Origin: Bacteroidaceae bacterium
Lineage (GTDB): Bacteria > Bacteroidota > Bacteroidia > Bacteroidales > Bacteroidaceae
NCBI GenBank assembly: GCA_017442855.1
Contig: JAFSPM010000030.1
Span: forward strand, 1 to 64,000
Direction of reading: 5' to 3'
Length of the DNA stretch: 64,000 nucleotides
In this document: in pieces, positions 35,535 through 45,062 of the stretch
Numbering within the stretch: the first letter of the stretch is position 1
How the letters are laid out: every line of letters starts with the position of its first letter
Program-made: the position numbers and the translations under genes
Notes under the pieces: model-generated
Database searches by the model: none
The model's input: only the letters and a program-made list of their open reading frames with translations
What the model was told of the DNA's origin: nothing

Positions 35535-38500
35535 TTTACTTCTTTCATCATTTCTTTAACAGCGGTTTCCAACTGGCGGTCATAGCCATTCATCACATCC
35601 TCTGGAGTATTATAGACGGTGATGTCAGGCTTGAGTTCGGTATTCTCACCATAAACGCCATTCATATCTACACAACCCACCTGAGGGATGCCAAATACGA
35701 GGGTGTTGTCCATCAGTGTCTCCCACCACACAGCAGTCATGGTGCCTGCTACAGGTGAGCCGATAAGCTTACCAATGCCTAAAGTCTTATATACCAACGG
35801 GAAGCCGTGTCCATTGCTATAGTCGTTCTCACAGATAAGCACACACGATGGCTTGGTCCATTTGTTATAGGGGTCGTAGCCGATGTACTGGTTGCGAGGC
35901 ACGAAATGCTGGTACTCCTTGCCATCCAACAGGGTGCAGAGGTCATCGTGCAACCAACCACCACCGTTGTTGCGCTCATCAACGATAACGGCCTGCTTCT
36001 GACGGTTCTCATCGCTGAGGATATCAGCATACACCTGACGGAAGCTCTGGCTATCCATCGCACGAACATGCACGTAGGCCACCTTACCGCCTGAGAGTTT
36101 CTCGACCAACTTCTTGTTGCGATCTACCCAACGCTTGTAGAGCAGGTCGGTAAGCTCGGAAGCAGATACAGGCTTCACGGTCACATCGAAGCGCTTGCCG
36201 GTACTGGGGTTATAGACGCTCACAAGTACTGGCTTGCCAGCCTTGCCATCCAGCATAGGATAGTAGTCGGTGTCCTTGCCGATGGGTTGACCATCAATCT
36301 TCTCGATGATGCTACCCTCGCCTACGTCGGTCTTCTTCACAGCAAACGGACCTTTGGCAACGACTTCCTTCACCTTGAGGCCATCGCCCGTATAGCTCCA
36401 GTCGTAGAACAAGCCCAACGAAGCAGTTGTGAGCTGAGGACCTGCAGGACTATAGCGCGTACCAGTATGCGAAGCGTTGAGCTCGCCCAACATCTCGCTG
36501 GTCATCTCGGCAAAGTCGTAGTTATTGTTGATGTAGGGCAAGAAACGGCGATAGTTGTCGCGCATCTTGTTCCAATCGGTCCCGTGCAGGTTGACATCAT
36601 AGAATTTATCGAGTACCTGTTGCCAGATATGGTCGAAGAAGTATTCACGCTCCTGGGCAGGACGATAGTTGAAGTTGGCCTCAAAGTCGATATTCTTGCT
36701 GCTCTTCTTCTCCAGATCCACCTCCTTGATGCCACCCTGGGTAGCGAGGTAGAGCTTCTTGAAATCCTTATCTGGCACCAACTCAGCACGACCCACATTC
36801 TTCAGCACAATAGAGGTACTGCCCTCCTTGAGATCGTGCATCCAAAGGTCGGCCCCTGCCTCGAACGAAGCGGTGTAGTAGAGTTTGTCGCCCTTGGTGT
36901 TGAGCACAGCATCTGCCAGATGGGAAGAGTTGACGGTGAGGCGTATCACACGGTCCTTGCAATTGTCGAAGTCGAACTGCAAAGGCTCAACCTCCTTCTT
37001 ATCTGAATCACCATTATCCTTTGATTTGGTGTCTTTAGCATCTTTCTTACCAGCAGCCTTGTCATCTTTTTCTTTATCTTTGTCCTTGTCTTTCTCGGCT
37101 TCTTCACGCAGAGCGGTTTCTTCCTTTGTCTGACGGAACTGTTCGTAAGCATCGAGGTCGAAGAACATGATATAGACGTCATCCTCAGCGCCCCAGCTAC
37201 CATGACTGCGGTAGCCAGCACGGTCGGAGGCAAAGATCATCGCCTTACCACCCAGTACCCACTTGGCACTTACATCGTTATAGCCACTCTGAGTGAGGTT
37301 GTGTATCTCGCCATTGCCAGAGGCATTGACCAGTGCCACATCCTTGTTGTTCCAACCACCATAACCAATGTAGTTTGTGAGCAACCAACGACTATCAGGG
37401 CTCCACTGGAACCACTGGTCGCCATCGCTGTAGCTGTATTCATACTTGCCATCCATAGCGGTAACAACCTTCTTCGTAGCGAGGTCAATGACACGCAAGG
37501 TGGTACGGTTCTCCAAGAAAGCTACTTTCTTGCCATCAGGACTGTAGTAAGGCTGGAAAGACGTTATCTTGGTATTGGTGAGGCGCTCTTCCTTGATATC
37601 AGTAGCATAGGTAAACAACTTCTCGTCTTCCTTGCCCAACTTGGCCTGATAGATCTGCCAATAGCCATCACGCTCGGCTGCATAGACCAATGCACGACCA
37701 TCAGGGGCGAAATCAATGCCTCGCTCTTGCTGAGGGGTATCGGTAATGCGCTTGGTAGTATTATACTCCACAGAGGTTACATACACATCGCCATGCATGA
37801 TGAAAGCCACTTCTTTGCCATTGGGTGATACGGCCACATCAGTAGCCCCACGGCTCTGCACCTGACGAATCAGGTCTTTGTCGTTGCGGTCGGTCACCAC
37901 GGTGACATTCACCTTCTGTGGCTGGGCACCTTCTTTCAAGGTATAGAGTTCGCCATTATACCCAAAGCACAAGGTACCGTTGTTGGCCACACTGAGGAAA
38001 CGCACGGGATGGTCCTTCATGGTGGTAAGCTGCACATCATTGCTATCGTTGATACCACGCTTGAACACGTTGAACGTGCCTTTCTGCTCGCTCAGGTAGT
38101 AGAACGATTGTCCATCTGGTGCCCATACAGGGTTACGGTCTTCGCCGTAATAGGTGGTGAGCTGTTTGTATTCATACGCCTTGCCCTTAGGAGTAGCCAT
38201 CCACACATCGCGTGTCACCGACGATTCGTGATGCTTGCGCCACTGGTCTTCCATACCTTTCCTATCGTGATAGAGCAACACACCATTCTTGCCCACATTG
38301 ACATCTTCCAACGTCACTGACGAGAACAGATGAGGGCGTCCACCCTGAATGCTCACCGTATAAACCTGCTGGTAACGCTGGGGGAAGATGACCGACTCTG
38401 CATCGGGCATCAAATTCGCCTGGAACAGGACAGTGTTGGCATCCAAGAAAGCCATAGGCAGCTCATTGCCCGAGTGGGTGGTGAGGCGACGAGGAGTACC

Positions 38501-38788
38501 CCCGTCACGACTCATGATATAGAGGTCGTAGCCACCTTCACGTGCCGAAGCAAATACAATCTGCTTGCTATCGGGGCTCCACACAGGATAGGAGTCCTGT
38601 GCAGCATTGGTGGTAAGCTGGGTAGCCTTGCCACCGCCAACGGGTACGGTAAAGATATCACCTTTATACGAGAAGGCTATGACGGTGCCATCGGGAGAGA
38701 TGGCGTTATGACGCATCCACAGGGGATTGTCCTGGGCAACGGCACCCGCTGTTACCAGGAGTGCCAGAAACAAACACTTTACTTTCAT
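35531..38788 (-). CDS. tricorn-like S41 family protease
   Basis: A 1085-aa secreted protease with signal MKVKCLFLALLVTAGAVAQ. The first ~550 residues hold WD40/TolB-like propeller repeats (ISPDGTVIAFSYKGD, YPVWSPDSKQIVFAS). A highly charged Lys/Asp linker follows (about 570-610). Next come a core/PDZ-like region (KVKEVVAKGPFAVKKTDVGE) and the S41 catalytic domain with the likely nucleophile Ser991 in NDYSNGHGFP and the GGGWLHDD and GSPVAGTMTAVWWE segments. Tricorn-type proteases cut peptides into short products; the signal peptide places this one in the periplasm. It is probably co-transcribed with purU (ATGA overlap). Confidence 0.9.
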   Translation of the reverse strand: MKVKCLFLALLVTAGAVAQDNPLWMRHNAISPDGTVIAFSYKGDIFTVPVGGGKATQLTTNAAQDSYPVWSPDSKQIVFASAREGGYDLYIMSRDGGTPRRLTTHSGNELPMAFLDANTVLFQANLMPDAESVIFPQRYQQVYTVSIQGGRPHLFSSVTLEDVNVGKNGVLLYHDRKGMEDQWRKHHESSVTRDVWMATPKGKAYEYKQLTTYYGEDRNPVWAPDGQSFYYLSEQKGTFNVFKRGINDSNDVQLTTMKDHPVRFLSVANNGTLCFGYNGELYTLKEGAQPQKVNVTVVTDRNDKDLIRQVQSRGATDVAVSPNGKEVAFIMHGDVYVTSVEYNTTKRITDTPQQERGIDFAPDGRALVYAAERDGYWQIYQAKLGKEDEKLFTYATDIKEERLTNTKITSFQPYYSPDGKKVAFLENRTTLRVIDLATKKVVTAMDGKYEYSYSDGDQWFQWSPDSRWLLTNYIGYGGWNNKDVALVNASGNGEIHNLTQSGYNDVSAKWVLGGKAMIFASDRAGYRSHGSWGAEDDVYIMFFDLDAYEQFRQTKEETALREEAEKDKDKDKEKDDKAAGKKDAKDTKSKDNGDSDKKEVEPLQFDFDNCKDRVIRLTVNSSHLADAVLNTKGDKLYYTASFEAGADLWMHDLKEGSTSIVLKNVGRAELVPDKDFKKLYLATQGGIKEVDLEKKSSKNIDFEANFNYRPAQEREYFFDHIWQQVLDKFYDVNLHGTDWNKMRDNYRRFLPYINNNYDFAEMTSEMLGELNASHTGTRYSPAGPQLTTASLGLFYDWSYTGDGLKVKEVVAKGPFAVKKTDVGEGSIIEKIDGQPIGKDTDYYPMLDGKAGKPVLVSVYNPSTGKRFDVTVKPVSASELTDLLYKRWVDRNKKLVEKLSGGKVAYVHVRAMDSQSFRQVYADILSDENRQKQAVIVDERNNGGGWLHDDLCTLLDGKEYQHFVPRNQYIGYDPYNKWTKPSCVLICENDYSNGHGFPLVYKTLGIGKLIGSPVAGTMTAVWWETLMDNTLVFGIPQVGCVDMNGVYGENTELKPDITVYNTPEDVMNGYDRQLETAVKEMMKEVK

Positions 38789-38857
38789 ATCTTTATTATT
38801 TTATTTTCATCTATTAGACGGAACCGATGGCCACAGAAGTTGCTGCTGGCAGCTATT

Positions 38858-39472
38858 TTATCCGAAATCTAATTCTTTGGGGCCCTCACGCAACACTTCT
38901 GGTTCGCCAGTGGTACAGTCAATGACGGCAGAGCCTACAGTATCGCCAAAGCCTCCGTCGATGACGATATCTACCTGATTGCCCAAACGCTCGTCCATCA
39001 GTTCGGGGTTCACCAGGTAATCTACCTCATCCTCCTCGCTGAAAGGTAACGATGCCACCATCAACGGGGCATCGAGCACACTGCATATCTCACGCACAAT
39101 GGCATTGTCGGGCATGCGGAAGCCCACCTCCTTACGGTTGCGGAAGATGCGGGGCAAGCGACTTGTGGCGTTTAGGATGAAGGTAAAAGGCCCAGGAAGG
39201 TTGCGCTTCATCAACTTGAACGAGTTGTTGTCCACCTTGGCATACTCGCTGATGGTACTCATGTCATAGCAAATCACCGAGAGGTGGTTCTTGCGCGGGT
39301 CGATGTCCTTCAAACGGCATACCTGCTCCACCGCACGCTCTTTCAAGGCATTGCAAGCCAAAGCATACTTGGTATCGGTGGGCATAATGATGATACCCCC
39401 ATCGTTCAGCACATCCACTACCTCCTGTATGTCGGCAGGGTTGTTGTTCTTTTCATAGAGTTTCAGTATCAT
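38858..39472 (-). CDS. tsaC: L-threonylcarbamoyladenylate synthase (Sua5/YrdC type)
   Basis: A 204-aa YrdC-fold enzyme that makes threonylcarbamoyl-AMP from threonine, bicarbonate and ATP, the first step of t6A37 tRNA modification. Marks: IIIMPTDTKYALACNA, the KDIDPRKNHLSVICYD basic segment, LPGPFTFIL, and GFRMPDN. It lacks the C-terminal Sua5 domain, so it is the short TsaC form. It is 4 nt downstream of a HAD phosphatase gene. Confidence 0.9.
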   Translation of the reverse strand: MILKLYEKNNNPADIQEVVDVLNDGGIIIMPTDTKYALACNALKERAVEQVCRLKDIDPRKNHLSVICYDMSTISEYAKVDNNSFKLMKRNLPGPFTFILNATSRLPRIFRNRKEVGFRMPDNAIVREICSVLDAPLMVASLPFSEEDEVDYLVNPELMDERLGNQVDIVIDGGFGDTVGSAVIDCTTGEPEVLREGPKELDFG

Positions 39473-39476
39473 GGTT

Positions 39477-40274
39477 CTATCCTATTACTCCAAAATGTCT
39501 CAAGGCATTCGCAATGCCATCCTCGTCAACGGTATCGGTAATATAGTCGGCTACGGCCTTCACGCTGTCAAGGGCATTGCCCATAGCCACACCTATAGCA
39601 GCATGTTGTATCATGGAGATGTCGTTGCCTCCATCGCCAAAGGCCATCGTTTCCTCAAGGCTGATGCCGAAGTGACGGATAATCTCATCTATGCCCTGTT
39701 GCTTGGTGCATCCTTTGGTGGTGATATCCACAAAGGCAGGATGCCAGCGTCCCATCTCGCAATCGGGCACTAATGGTTGCAGTTCGGCTTCCTGCTTCTC
39801 ATTCACAAAGGTGGTGAGCTGAATGATGTCCTTGCCCTCGGCAATGGCCTCAGCCACTGTCTTCTCTTCAAGCTGCACACCTACCTTTAATTGTCGGTAG
39901 AATAATTCTTCAAAGATTTCTCCGCTATCGCAAATCACCATATTGTGCTCCCCTACTATCAAGTTGGGTATGCCACGCTCGGTGGCATAACGAGTGATGA
40001 TTTCTATACTGCGGTGTGAGATGGGGTGCTTGCTGATGACGGTGTCGCCAGCAAAGCAATAGCCTCCGTTCATGGTGATATAACCATCGATAAGGTTACG
40101 TTCCTCCAACGCTTGGACATTGTTAATGATAATCTTGGGTCGCCCCGTAGAAATAAAAATCTGCACACCGCGGGCTTTCGCCTCCGCAATGGCAGACACG
40201 GTAGAAACGGGTATCTGGTGAGTCTTAAAGCTCACCAGTGTCCCGTCTATATCGAAGAACAATGCCTTAATCAC
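39477..40274 (-). CDS. Cof-type HAD phosphatase
   Basis: A 265-aa HAD superfamily hydrolase of the Cof/YidA class, which dephosphorylate small sugar phosphates or nucleotides. Motif I is [11 protein letters not shown] with both aspartates, motif II the ISTGRP Thr/Ser, motif III a Lys in KGCTKQQGI, and motif [14 protein letters not shown]. The C2-type cap lies between about 80 and 185. The start overlaps the nagB stop by 4 nt, suggesting a sugar-phosphate substrate, but this is not determined. Confidence 0.88.
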   Translation of the reverse strand: MIKALFFDIDGTLVSFKTHQIPVSTVSAIAEAKARGVQIFISTGRPKIIINNVQALEERNLIDGYITMNGGYCFAGDTVISKHPISHRSIEIITRYATERGIPNLIVGEHNMVICDSGEIFEELFYRQLKVGVQLEEKTVAEAIAEGKDIIQLTTFVNEKQEAELQPLVPDCEMGRWHPAFVDITTKGCTKQQGIDEIIRHFGISLEETMAFGDGGNDISMIQHAAIGVAMGNALDSVKAVADYITDTVDEDGIANALRHFGVIG

Positions 40275-41065
40275 AACAGGTTGCCTGCTTCAATATCCTT
40301 GAAGTAACGGTAAGTACCTACTTTCAGTTCCTCGCAAGCAGCGTCGTCGCACACAATGATGCCCTTTGGATGCATCTGCAAGGCGCTGACTGTCCACATG
40401 TGGGTTACACCGCCCTCAATAGCATGTTGCAATGCGCGGGCCTTATTGTGACCATTGACGATAATCATCACTTCCTTGGCATCCATCACAGTACCTACAC
40501 CTACGGTCAGCGCCGTCTTTGGCACTTTATTAATATCGTTGTCAAAGAAACGAGAGTTAGCGATGATAGTATCAGTGGTCAGTGTTTTCTGACGAGTGCG
40601 TGAAGTCAGTGAAGAGCCTGGCTCATTGAAAGCGATATGTCCGTCAGGACCAATGCCACCCATGAACAGATCAACACCACCGTAAGCCTTGATCTTTGCC
40701 TCGAAGCGAGCACACTCAGCCTCCAGGTCAGGAGCGTTACCATTCAGGATATTGGTATTTTCAGCCTTGATATTGATATGGCCGAAGAAGTTGTTCCACA
40801 TAAAGCTGTAGTAGCTCTCAGGGTGTTCCTTTGGCAAACCTACATATTCGTCCATGTTGAAGGTAACGACGTTTTCAAAAGACACCTTACCTTGTTTGTT
40901 CAGTTCAATCAATTCGTGGTACATGCCCAGGGGTGATGAGCCAGTAGGACAGCCAAGTACGAAAGGCTTCTCTGCCGTTGGTTTAGCGGCATTAATCTTT
41001 GAAGCCACATAGTTGGCAGCCCATTTGGATACCAACTGATAGTTCGGTTCAATAATTACTCTCAT
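40271..41065 (-). CDS. nagB: glucosamine-6-phosphate deaminase
   Basis: Converts glucosamine-6-phosphate to fructose-6-phosphate and ammonia, joining amino-sugar breakdown to glycolysis. The 264 aa match the family length. Marks: [18 protein letters not shown] (phosphate loop), [17 protein letters not shown] with catalytic Asp, [20 protein letters not shown], and the late [14 protein letters not shown]. It is followed with 4-nt overlap by the HAD phosphatase. Confidence 0.94.
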   Translation of the reverse strand: MRVIIEPNYQLVSKWAANYVASKINAAKPTAEKPFVLGCPTGSSPLGMYHELIELNKQGKVSFENVVTFNMDEYVGLPKEHPESYYSFMWNNFFGHINIKAENTNILNGNAPDLEAECARFEAKIKAYGGVDLFMGGIGPDGHIAFNEPGSSLTSRTRQKTLTTDTIIANSRFFDNDINKVPKTALTVGVGTVMDAKEVMIIVNGHNKARALQHAIEGGVTHMWTVSALQMHPKGIIVCDDAACEELKVGTYRYFKDIEAGNLL

Positions 41066-41091
41066 TGTCTTAAAAAATTTAATGTGTTTAT

Positions 41092-42285
41092 TTAGTTGTT
41101 ATTTATCGCTTTCGCCATTGCTTCTGCCAACGCCTCACACTGTTCTTCAACAGACGCCAGCATGCCCTGCTTCATCTCCACAGGTTCGCCCACTAATGTA
41201 AAGTGGCTCTTCTCGGCAAACTCACCCAGCAGTCCCACTGCCTTACCAGCCCAGCTGAAGGAACCAAACCAGCCCAGGCAACGGCCCTTGATGTCGCGCA
41301 TCAGAATCTTGCTCAAGATGGCTTCAATCTCAGGATAGAGCTGGGTGTTATACGTCGGACTACCGATAATCAGTCCGTTATATTTGAAGATATCTTCCAA
41401 GATATACGACGGATGACTCTTGCTGACGTTGTGCATCACCACATTCTTCACGCCATTGGCCGTGAGATGTTTGGCAATGAGCTCAGCCATCTGCTCGGTG
41501 TGTCCATACATGCTGCCATAGACAATCACCACACCCTTGTCGGCATCATAGCGACTCAGTCGGTCGTAGATACCTACCACCTTGGCGATGTTCTCCGTCC
41601 ATACAGGACCATGGGTAGAGCAGATCATCTGAATAGGAAGTGCACCCAACTTCTGCAAGGCCTTCTGCACAGGTGAGCCATACTTGCCCACGATGTTGGC
41701 ATAGTAGCGCACCATCTCGTCCCAGTACTTGTCGAGGTTTATCTGGGTATCTATCGGGCCACCATCTACTGTGCCATAGGTGCCAAAGGCATCGGCAGAG
41801 AAGAGTACCTGCTCGCTTGCGTCATAGGTCACCATCACCTCGGGCCAGTGTACCATAGGTGCCATGTAGAACGACAACTTATGATGCCCCAATTCAAGGG
41901 TATCACCCTCTTTCACTACAAGGCGCTGACTCTCCACGCCATAGTACCCATCAATCATGCCAAAGGTCTTCACATTGCCCACCAGAGTTACCTCAGGATA
42001 ATATTGCTTAATCAAAGCAATCGAACTGGAATGGTCGGGCTCCATGTGGTTCACTATCAGGTAGTCGATAGGGCGTTCGCCCAAGATAGCCTTAATTTGC
42101 TGCAAGAAGATGTCGAAGTAGCCAATCTCAACGGTATCTATCAATGCTACTTTCTCATCTACAATAAGATATGAGTTATAGGACACGCCATAGGGAATGG
42201 GCCACATACCCTCAAACAGATGGGTGTTGCGATCGTTCACACCCACATAATGTATCTTGCCTTTCAGCAGAGAGAGATCTTTCAT
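41092..42285 (-). CDS. flavodiiron protein (FprA family)
   Basis: A 397-aa A-type flavoprotein that reduces oxygen or nitric oxide to protect anaerobes. The N-terminal beta-lactamase-like domain carries the di-iron ligands, including [10 protein letters not shown] near 80 and the His in MVHWPEVM and CSTHGPVW. The C-terminal flavodoxin domain (from about 255) begins [19 protein letters not shown] and binds FMN. It fits an aerotolerant anaerobe. Its -7 box TATTTTTG (minus, 42312-42319) lies 27 nt before the ATG. Confidence 0.93.
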   Translation of the reverse strand: MKDLSLLKGKIHYVGVNDRNTHLFEGMWPIPYGVSYNSYLIVDEKVALIDTVEIGYFDIFLQQIKAILGERPIDYLIVNHMEPDHSSSIALIKQYYPEVTLVGNVKTFGMIDGYYGVESQRLVVKEGDTLELGHHKLSFYMAPMVHWPEVMVTYDASEQVLFSADAFGTYGTVDGGPIDTQINLDKYWDEMVRYYANIVGKYGSPVQKALQKLGALPIQMICSTHGPVWTENIAKVVGIYDRLSRYDADKGVVIVYGSMYGHTEQMAELIAKHLTANGVKNVVMHNVSKSHPSYILEDIFKYNGLIIGSPTYNTQLYPEIEAILSKILMRDIKGRCLGWFGSFSWAGKAVGLLGEFAEKSHFTLVGEPVEMKQGMLASVEEQCEALAEAMAKAINNN

Positions 42286-42334
42286 GTTACGTCTTTATTA
42301 GTTCCAAACCGCAAAAATAGGAAAAATATTCGTT

Positions 42335-43108
42335 TTACTCATCATTTTTCTGCTGTTTTTTTGCTTGATCGAACCTCTGCCAAGCTAAATCGGCATAAAC
42401 ATACCGCTGTACATCCTTTGTAGGCAATAGTGCCGTATAAAAAAAACGCTGATTTGCCCACTTGCGAAGCGTCTCAATACTACCTCCACCAGACACCACA
42501 GCTATTGTGCCACGATTATAGGCCGTAGCCACCAGACGCACTTGCTCTTCTACAGGCAAATCAGCCAACCCCTGATAATCTATGTAGGTGAGTTTGATGA
42601 ACATGGCCACATACACACATTGCCATATTTCATCCTCTATACGGCTCAATCGCACCCTGCGGGCCATGCGGGTATCGTCGGTATCAAAATAAGCATCATA
42701 TTGTGAGGGGTAAGCACTTTTCATCCAACGTTTTTCCAACCGTTCCACAAACGAGGGTTTCATCTGGAAGCGTCCAATGCTGAAGTCAAAGCCCTTGCTG
42801 CCCATGGTGACATAGGTGCCACCCACTGCTGTGGTCTCAAGCTGGTCTTGCAAAGCACTATAGCGCAGCATCTCAGGAAACACGATGGCCTCTGCCACAT
42901 CAGCAGGCACGTCGAACGCCGTCCATATCTCGTTCCAAGCCTCACGGTGACTATCAGCAAAACGGGCTGCCTCTTCCCATGCCTGTGTCAAGGCGGAGAC
43001 ATCATTTTGTGCATCAGCAGCAACAAAAGGACATGTAGAGAGAAAAGCGGTTGCGCCCATAAAGAGCACAACCGCCATCTGTTTCTGAAGCTTCTTCACA
43101 GTCTTCAT
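42335..43108 (-). CDS. exported lysozyme-fold-like protein
   Basis: A 257-aa secreted protein (signal within MKTVKKLQKQMAVVLFMGAT onward). I do not recognise a named family, but three segments echo the lytic-transglycosylase fold in the right order: Glu79 in AIVFPEMLRYS where the catalytic Glu would stand, GRFQMKPSF at 112-120 resembling the 'G-x-x-Q-x-x-P' strand, and AYNRG at 196-200 resembling 'AYNAG'. This suggests a peptidoglycan-cutting or derived role. It is the last gene of a cluster with a 621-aa unknown and an OmpA-domain protein, both envelope-directed, which supports a cell-wall function. Confidence 0.6.
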   Translation of the reverse strand: MKTVKKLQKQMAVVLFMGATAFLSTCPFVAADAQNDVSALTQAWEEAARFADSHREAWNEIWTAFDVPADVAEAIVFPEMLRYSALQDQLETTAVGGTYVTMGSKGFDFSIGRFQMKPSFVERLEKRWMKSAYPSQYDAYFDTDDTRMARRVRLSRIEDEIWQCVYVAMFIKLTYIDYQGLADLPVEEQVRLVATAYNRGTIAVVSGGGSIETLRKWANQRFFYTALLPTKDVQRYVYADLAWQRFDQAKKQQKNDE

Positions 43109-43111
43109 CCA

Positions 43112-44977
43112 TCAAAGCTTATAGGTGCATTTCTTAATCTGCAAGGTTTCATCACCTGTTGTATCGTCAATAGAGATATAGTAATCCACCCAGATAATTC
43201 GACTACTACTTACTTCCCATGCACGCGGAGCCACCTCATCGCCCTCTGGCAGACTAATAAAGCCACCCTCAGCATTATAGCGCACGGTACGTTTGCCATC
43301 TTGAGAGGTCCATGTTGCACTCTCTGGCTTTTGCACTTTCTTGATGTCATTCATAGCTGCTTTGTATTCCACAGCCTTCCAGCTACCGTTGTTCCACTCG
43401 TAGAATTCACCGGCACTATTGGTTTTGTATAAGCCTTTGCCTCTCAAAGCATCATCCACGCTGGCCGACACTTGCGACTCAGGATACATGAATCCGTAAC
43501 CGTCAGTAATCTTGATGGTCTGCACCACCTCTTCATTATACATAGGAGGATATTCGCTTGGGAACTCAGCGTAGGCCTCGCCCAACACATCAGTAGCATG
43601 AATCACCAAATTCAAAGGCACACGCCACAAAGCGCACTCAGGAATGAGTTCGTCCTTGATGGCCTGACGCTGGATACTGATGGCTTGGGGCATATTCTGC
43701 TTGAGCTGATTGACACGCTTCACCAAATCATCATGCCACAGCTTGGCCACTCGCTGGCGGTAAGTCTTAATCATTTCCAGTGCTTGCAGATACAATGGAT
43801 TATATACACTGGCATTGTCGGTGCTGTAAATCTGCTTCTTCAAATCCTCCACCTTCTTGCGTTCAGCGGCAGCAAACGACACGTCACCTGCAGCCAATTC
43901 AGATTCTGGCAGCAGTTTCTGAATCTTGTTCACGTACTGGTTCATGGCCTGCTGGGTCTGCTGTATGCTTGCCATCTTGCTTTGCATCTGGTTGACATTG
44001 TTCATTAAGTCGTTCAGATTGCCCATGCCCGCCATAGGTGAAGCACTTTGCTGTGCCTGCATCAGCTCGGCACTCAGTTTCTGGCCAAACGCCTTGGCCT
44101 CTTTTTCAAGGTTTGGATCAGTAGCCGACTTTTGTTTGCTGTAAGCCTGTGCCCTTTTCGAAAGTGCATCCATCTGCTTATCGGCAGCATCGGGGTTGGT
44201 AGCTGCCATAGCGCTGGCCTTTTTGTATTCAGAGGCAGGGATACCCGTATATTTACGCAACTGGGCATCGTACTTGTCGTAGATGGCATCAGTCTTCGAA
44301 GTCATCTGCCGTATCATGGCGTTCTCGTCCATGCTCTCCATATTATCCAACGCACTCATGTCGAAGCCGTCGCCCAACACAGCCTTCGCCACCTTCTGTG
44401 AGATGCGCTCACGCTCAGCATCCGACAGGTTATCGTTCTCAAGCGCCTTGATATCCGCATCCGACAATCCTAAGTCTTTTAAGATTTGGTTAGCCTTATC
44501 TCGCCACTGTTTGGTGTATTCGTCGTCGCAGGTGGCATCCTCATTCAGCTCCTCTGCACGGATCGAGACCTTCTTGATAGCACGATAATAGAGAATCTGC
44601 GTGTCTTCATCGGGTTCTATCAACTGAGCCACTGAAGGCACTGCTGGCAGTTCCTTCATCAAGGCATCAGCTGATGATGCCGTGCTGGGCACCACAGCCT
44701 CATCCCACGTAAGGGTGCTTTGGCGCTTGGGCTGCAATTGCTCTTTGGCAGAAGCCACTCCTAAGCCTCCGTCATCGTCGCTGTTACTGCGAGAAGAACG
44801 ACTTGTGCTTCTTGAGCTGGAATCGTCTTCCTCTTCCTCCTCCTCTTCAACTGTTTGGGTTGATTTTGTCAGTTCCTTAGCTTTGTTGAGGGCTTTCTTC
44901 AGGAACCCTTGTGCATCGGCCTGCTGGGCAGGGACCAACAGCAGAGCCATTACCAATAAAGTTATCAGTTTCTTCAT
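43112..44977 (-). CDS. secreted coiled-coil protein of unknown function
   Basis: A 621-aa exported protein (MKKLITLLVMALLLVPAQQA signal, mature start near QGFLKKALNKAKEL). A Glu run and a Ser/Arg run (about 44-67) are followed by a long helical, Ala/Gln-rich middle (about 130-420) likely to form coiled coil, and a compact C-terminal part (about 480-621) rich in Trp/Tyr beta segments (GEFYEWNNGSWKAVEYKAAM). No domain was recognised. The mature start resembles that of the OmpA protein encoded upstream (QGFLK followed by an amphipathic Lys-rich helix), so the two may share an export or binding feature. Confidence 0.7.
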   Translation of the reverse strand: MKKLITLLVMALLLVPAQQADAQGFLKKALNKAKELTKSTQTVEEEEEEEDDSSSRSTSRSSRSNSDDDGGLGVASAKEQLQPKRQSTLTWDEAVVPSTASSADALMKELPAVPSVAQLIEPDEDTQILYYRAIKKVSIRAEELNEDATCDDEYTKQWRDKANQILKDLGLSDADIKALENDNLSDAERERISQKVAKAVLGDGFDMSALDNMESMDENAMIRQMTSKTDAIYDKYDAQLRKYTGIPASEYKKASAMAATNPDAADKQMDALSKRAQAYSKQKSATDPNLEKEAKAFGQKLSAELMQAQQSASPMAGMGNLNDLMNNVNQMQSKMASIQQTQQAMNQYVNKIQKLLPESELAAGDVSFAAAERKKVEDLKKQIYSTDNASVYNPLYLQALEMIKTYRQRVAKLWHDDLVKRVNQLKQNMPQAISIQRQAIKDELIPECALWRVPLNLVIHATDVLGEAYAEFPSEYPPMYNEEVVQTIKITDGYGFMYPESQVSASVDDALRGKGLYKTNSAGEFYEWNNGSWKAVEYKAAMNDIKKVQKPESATWTSQDGKRTVRYNAEGGFISLPEGDEVAPRAWEVSSSRIIWVDYYISIDDTTGDETLQIKKCTYKL

Positions 44978-45023
44978 AATCTTAATTTAATACCCGAAAC
45001 ATTACTATCGTTTGGTCTTAGAT

Positions 45024-45057
45024 ATTAGTAATGTTCATGCTTACACATTAGTAATGT
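45024..45057. repeat. short direct repeats in the 44978-45062 gap
   Basis: ATTAGTAATGT occurs at 45024-45034 and 45047-45057, with an inverted partial copy ACATTACTA at 44999-45007. It lies between the OmpA stop and the next gene and can fold into weak AT-rich hairpins; the role is unknown. Confidence 0.3.
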
Positions 45058-45062
45058 ATATT

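Noticed and set aside
36287..37006. 239-aa antisense frame inside the tricorn-like gene
   Set aside because: Mirror of the real gene on the other strand; no domain or start signal.
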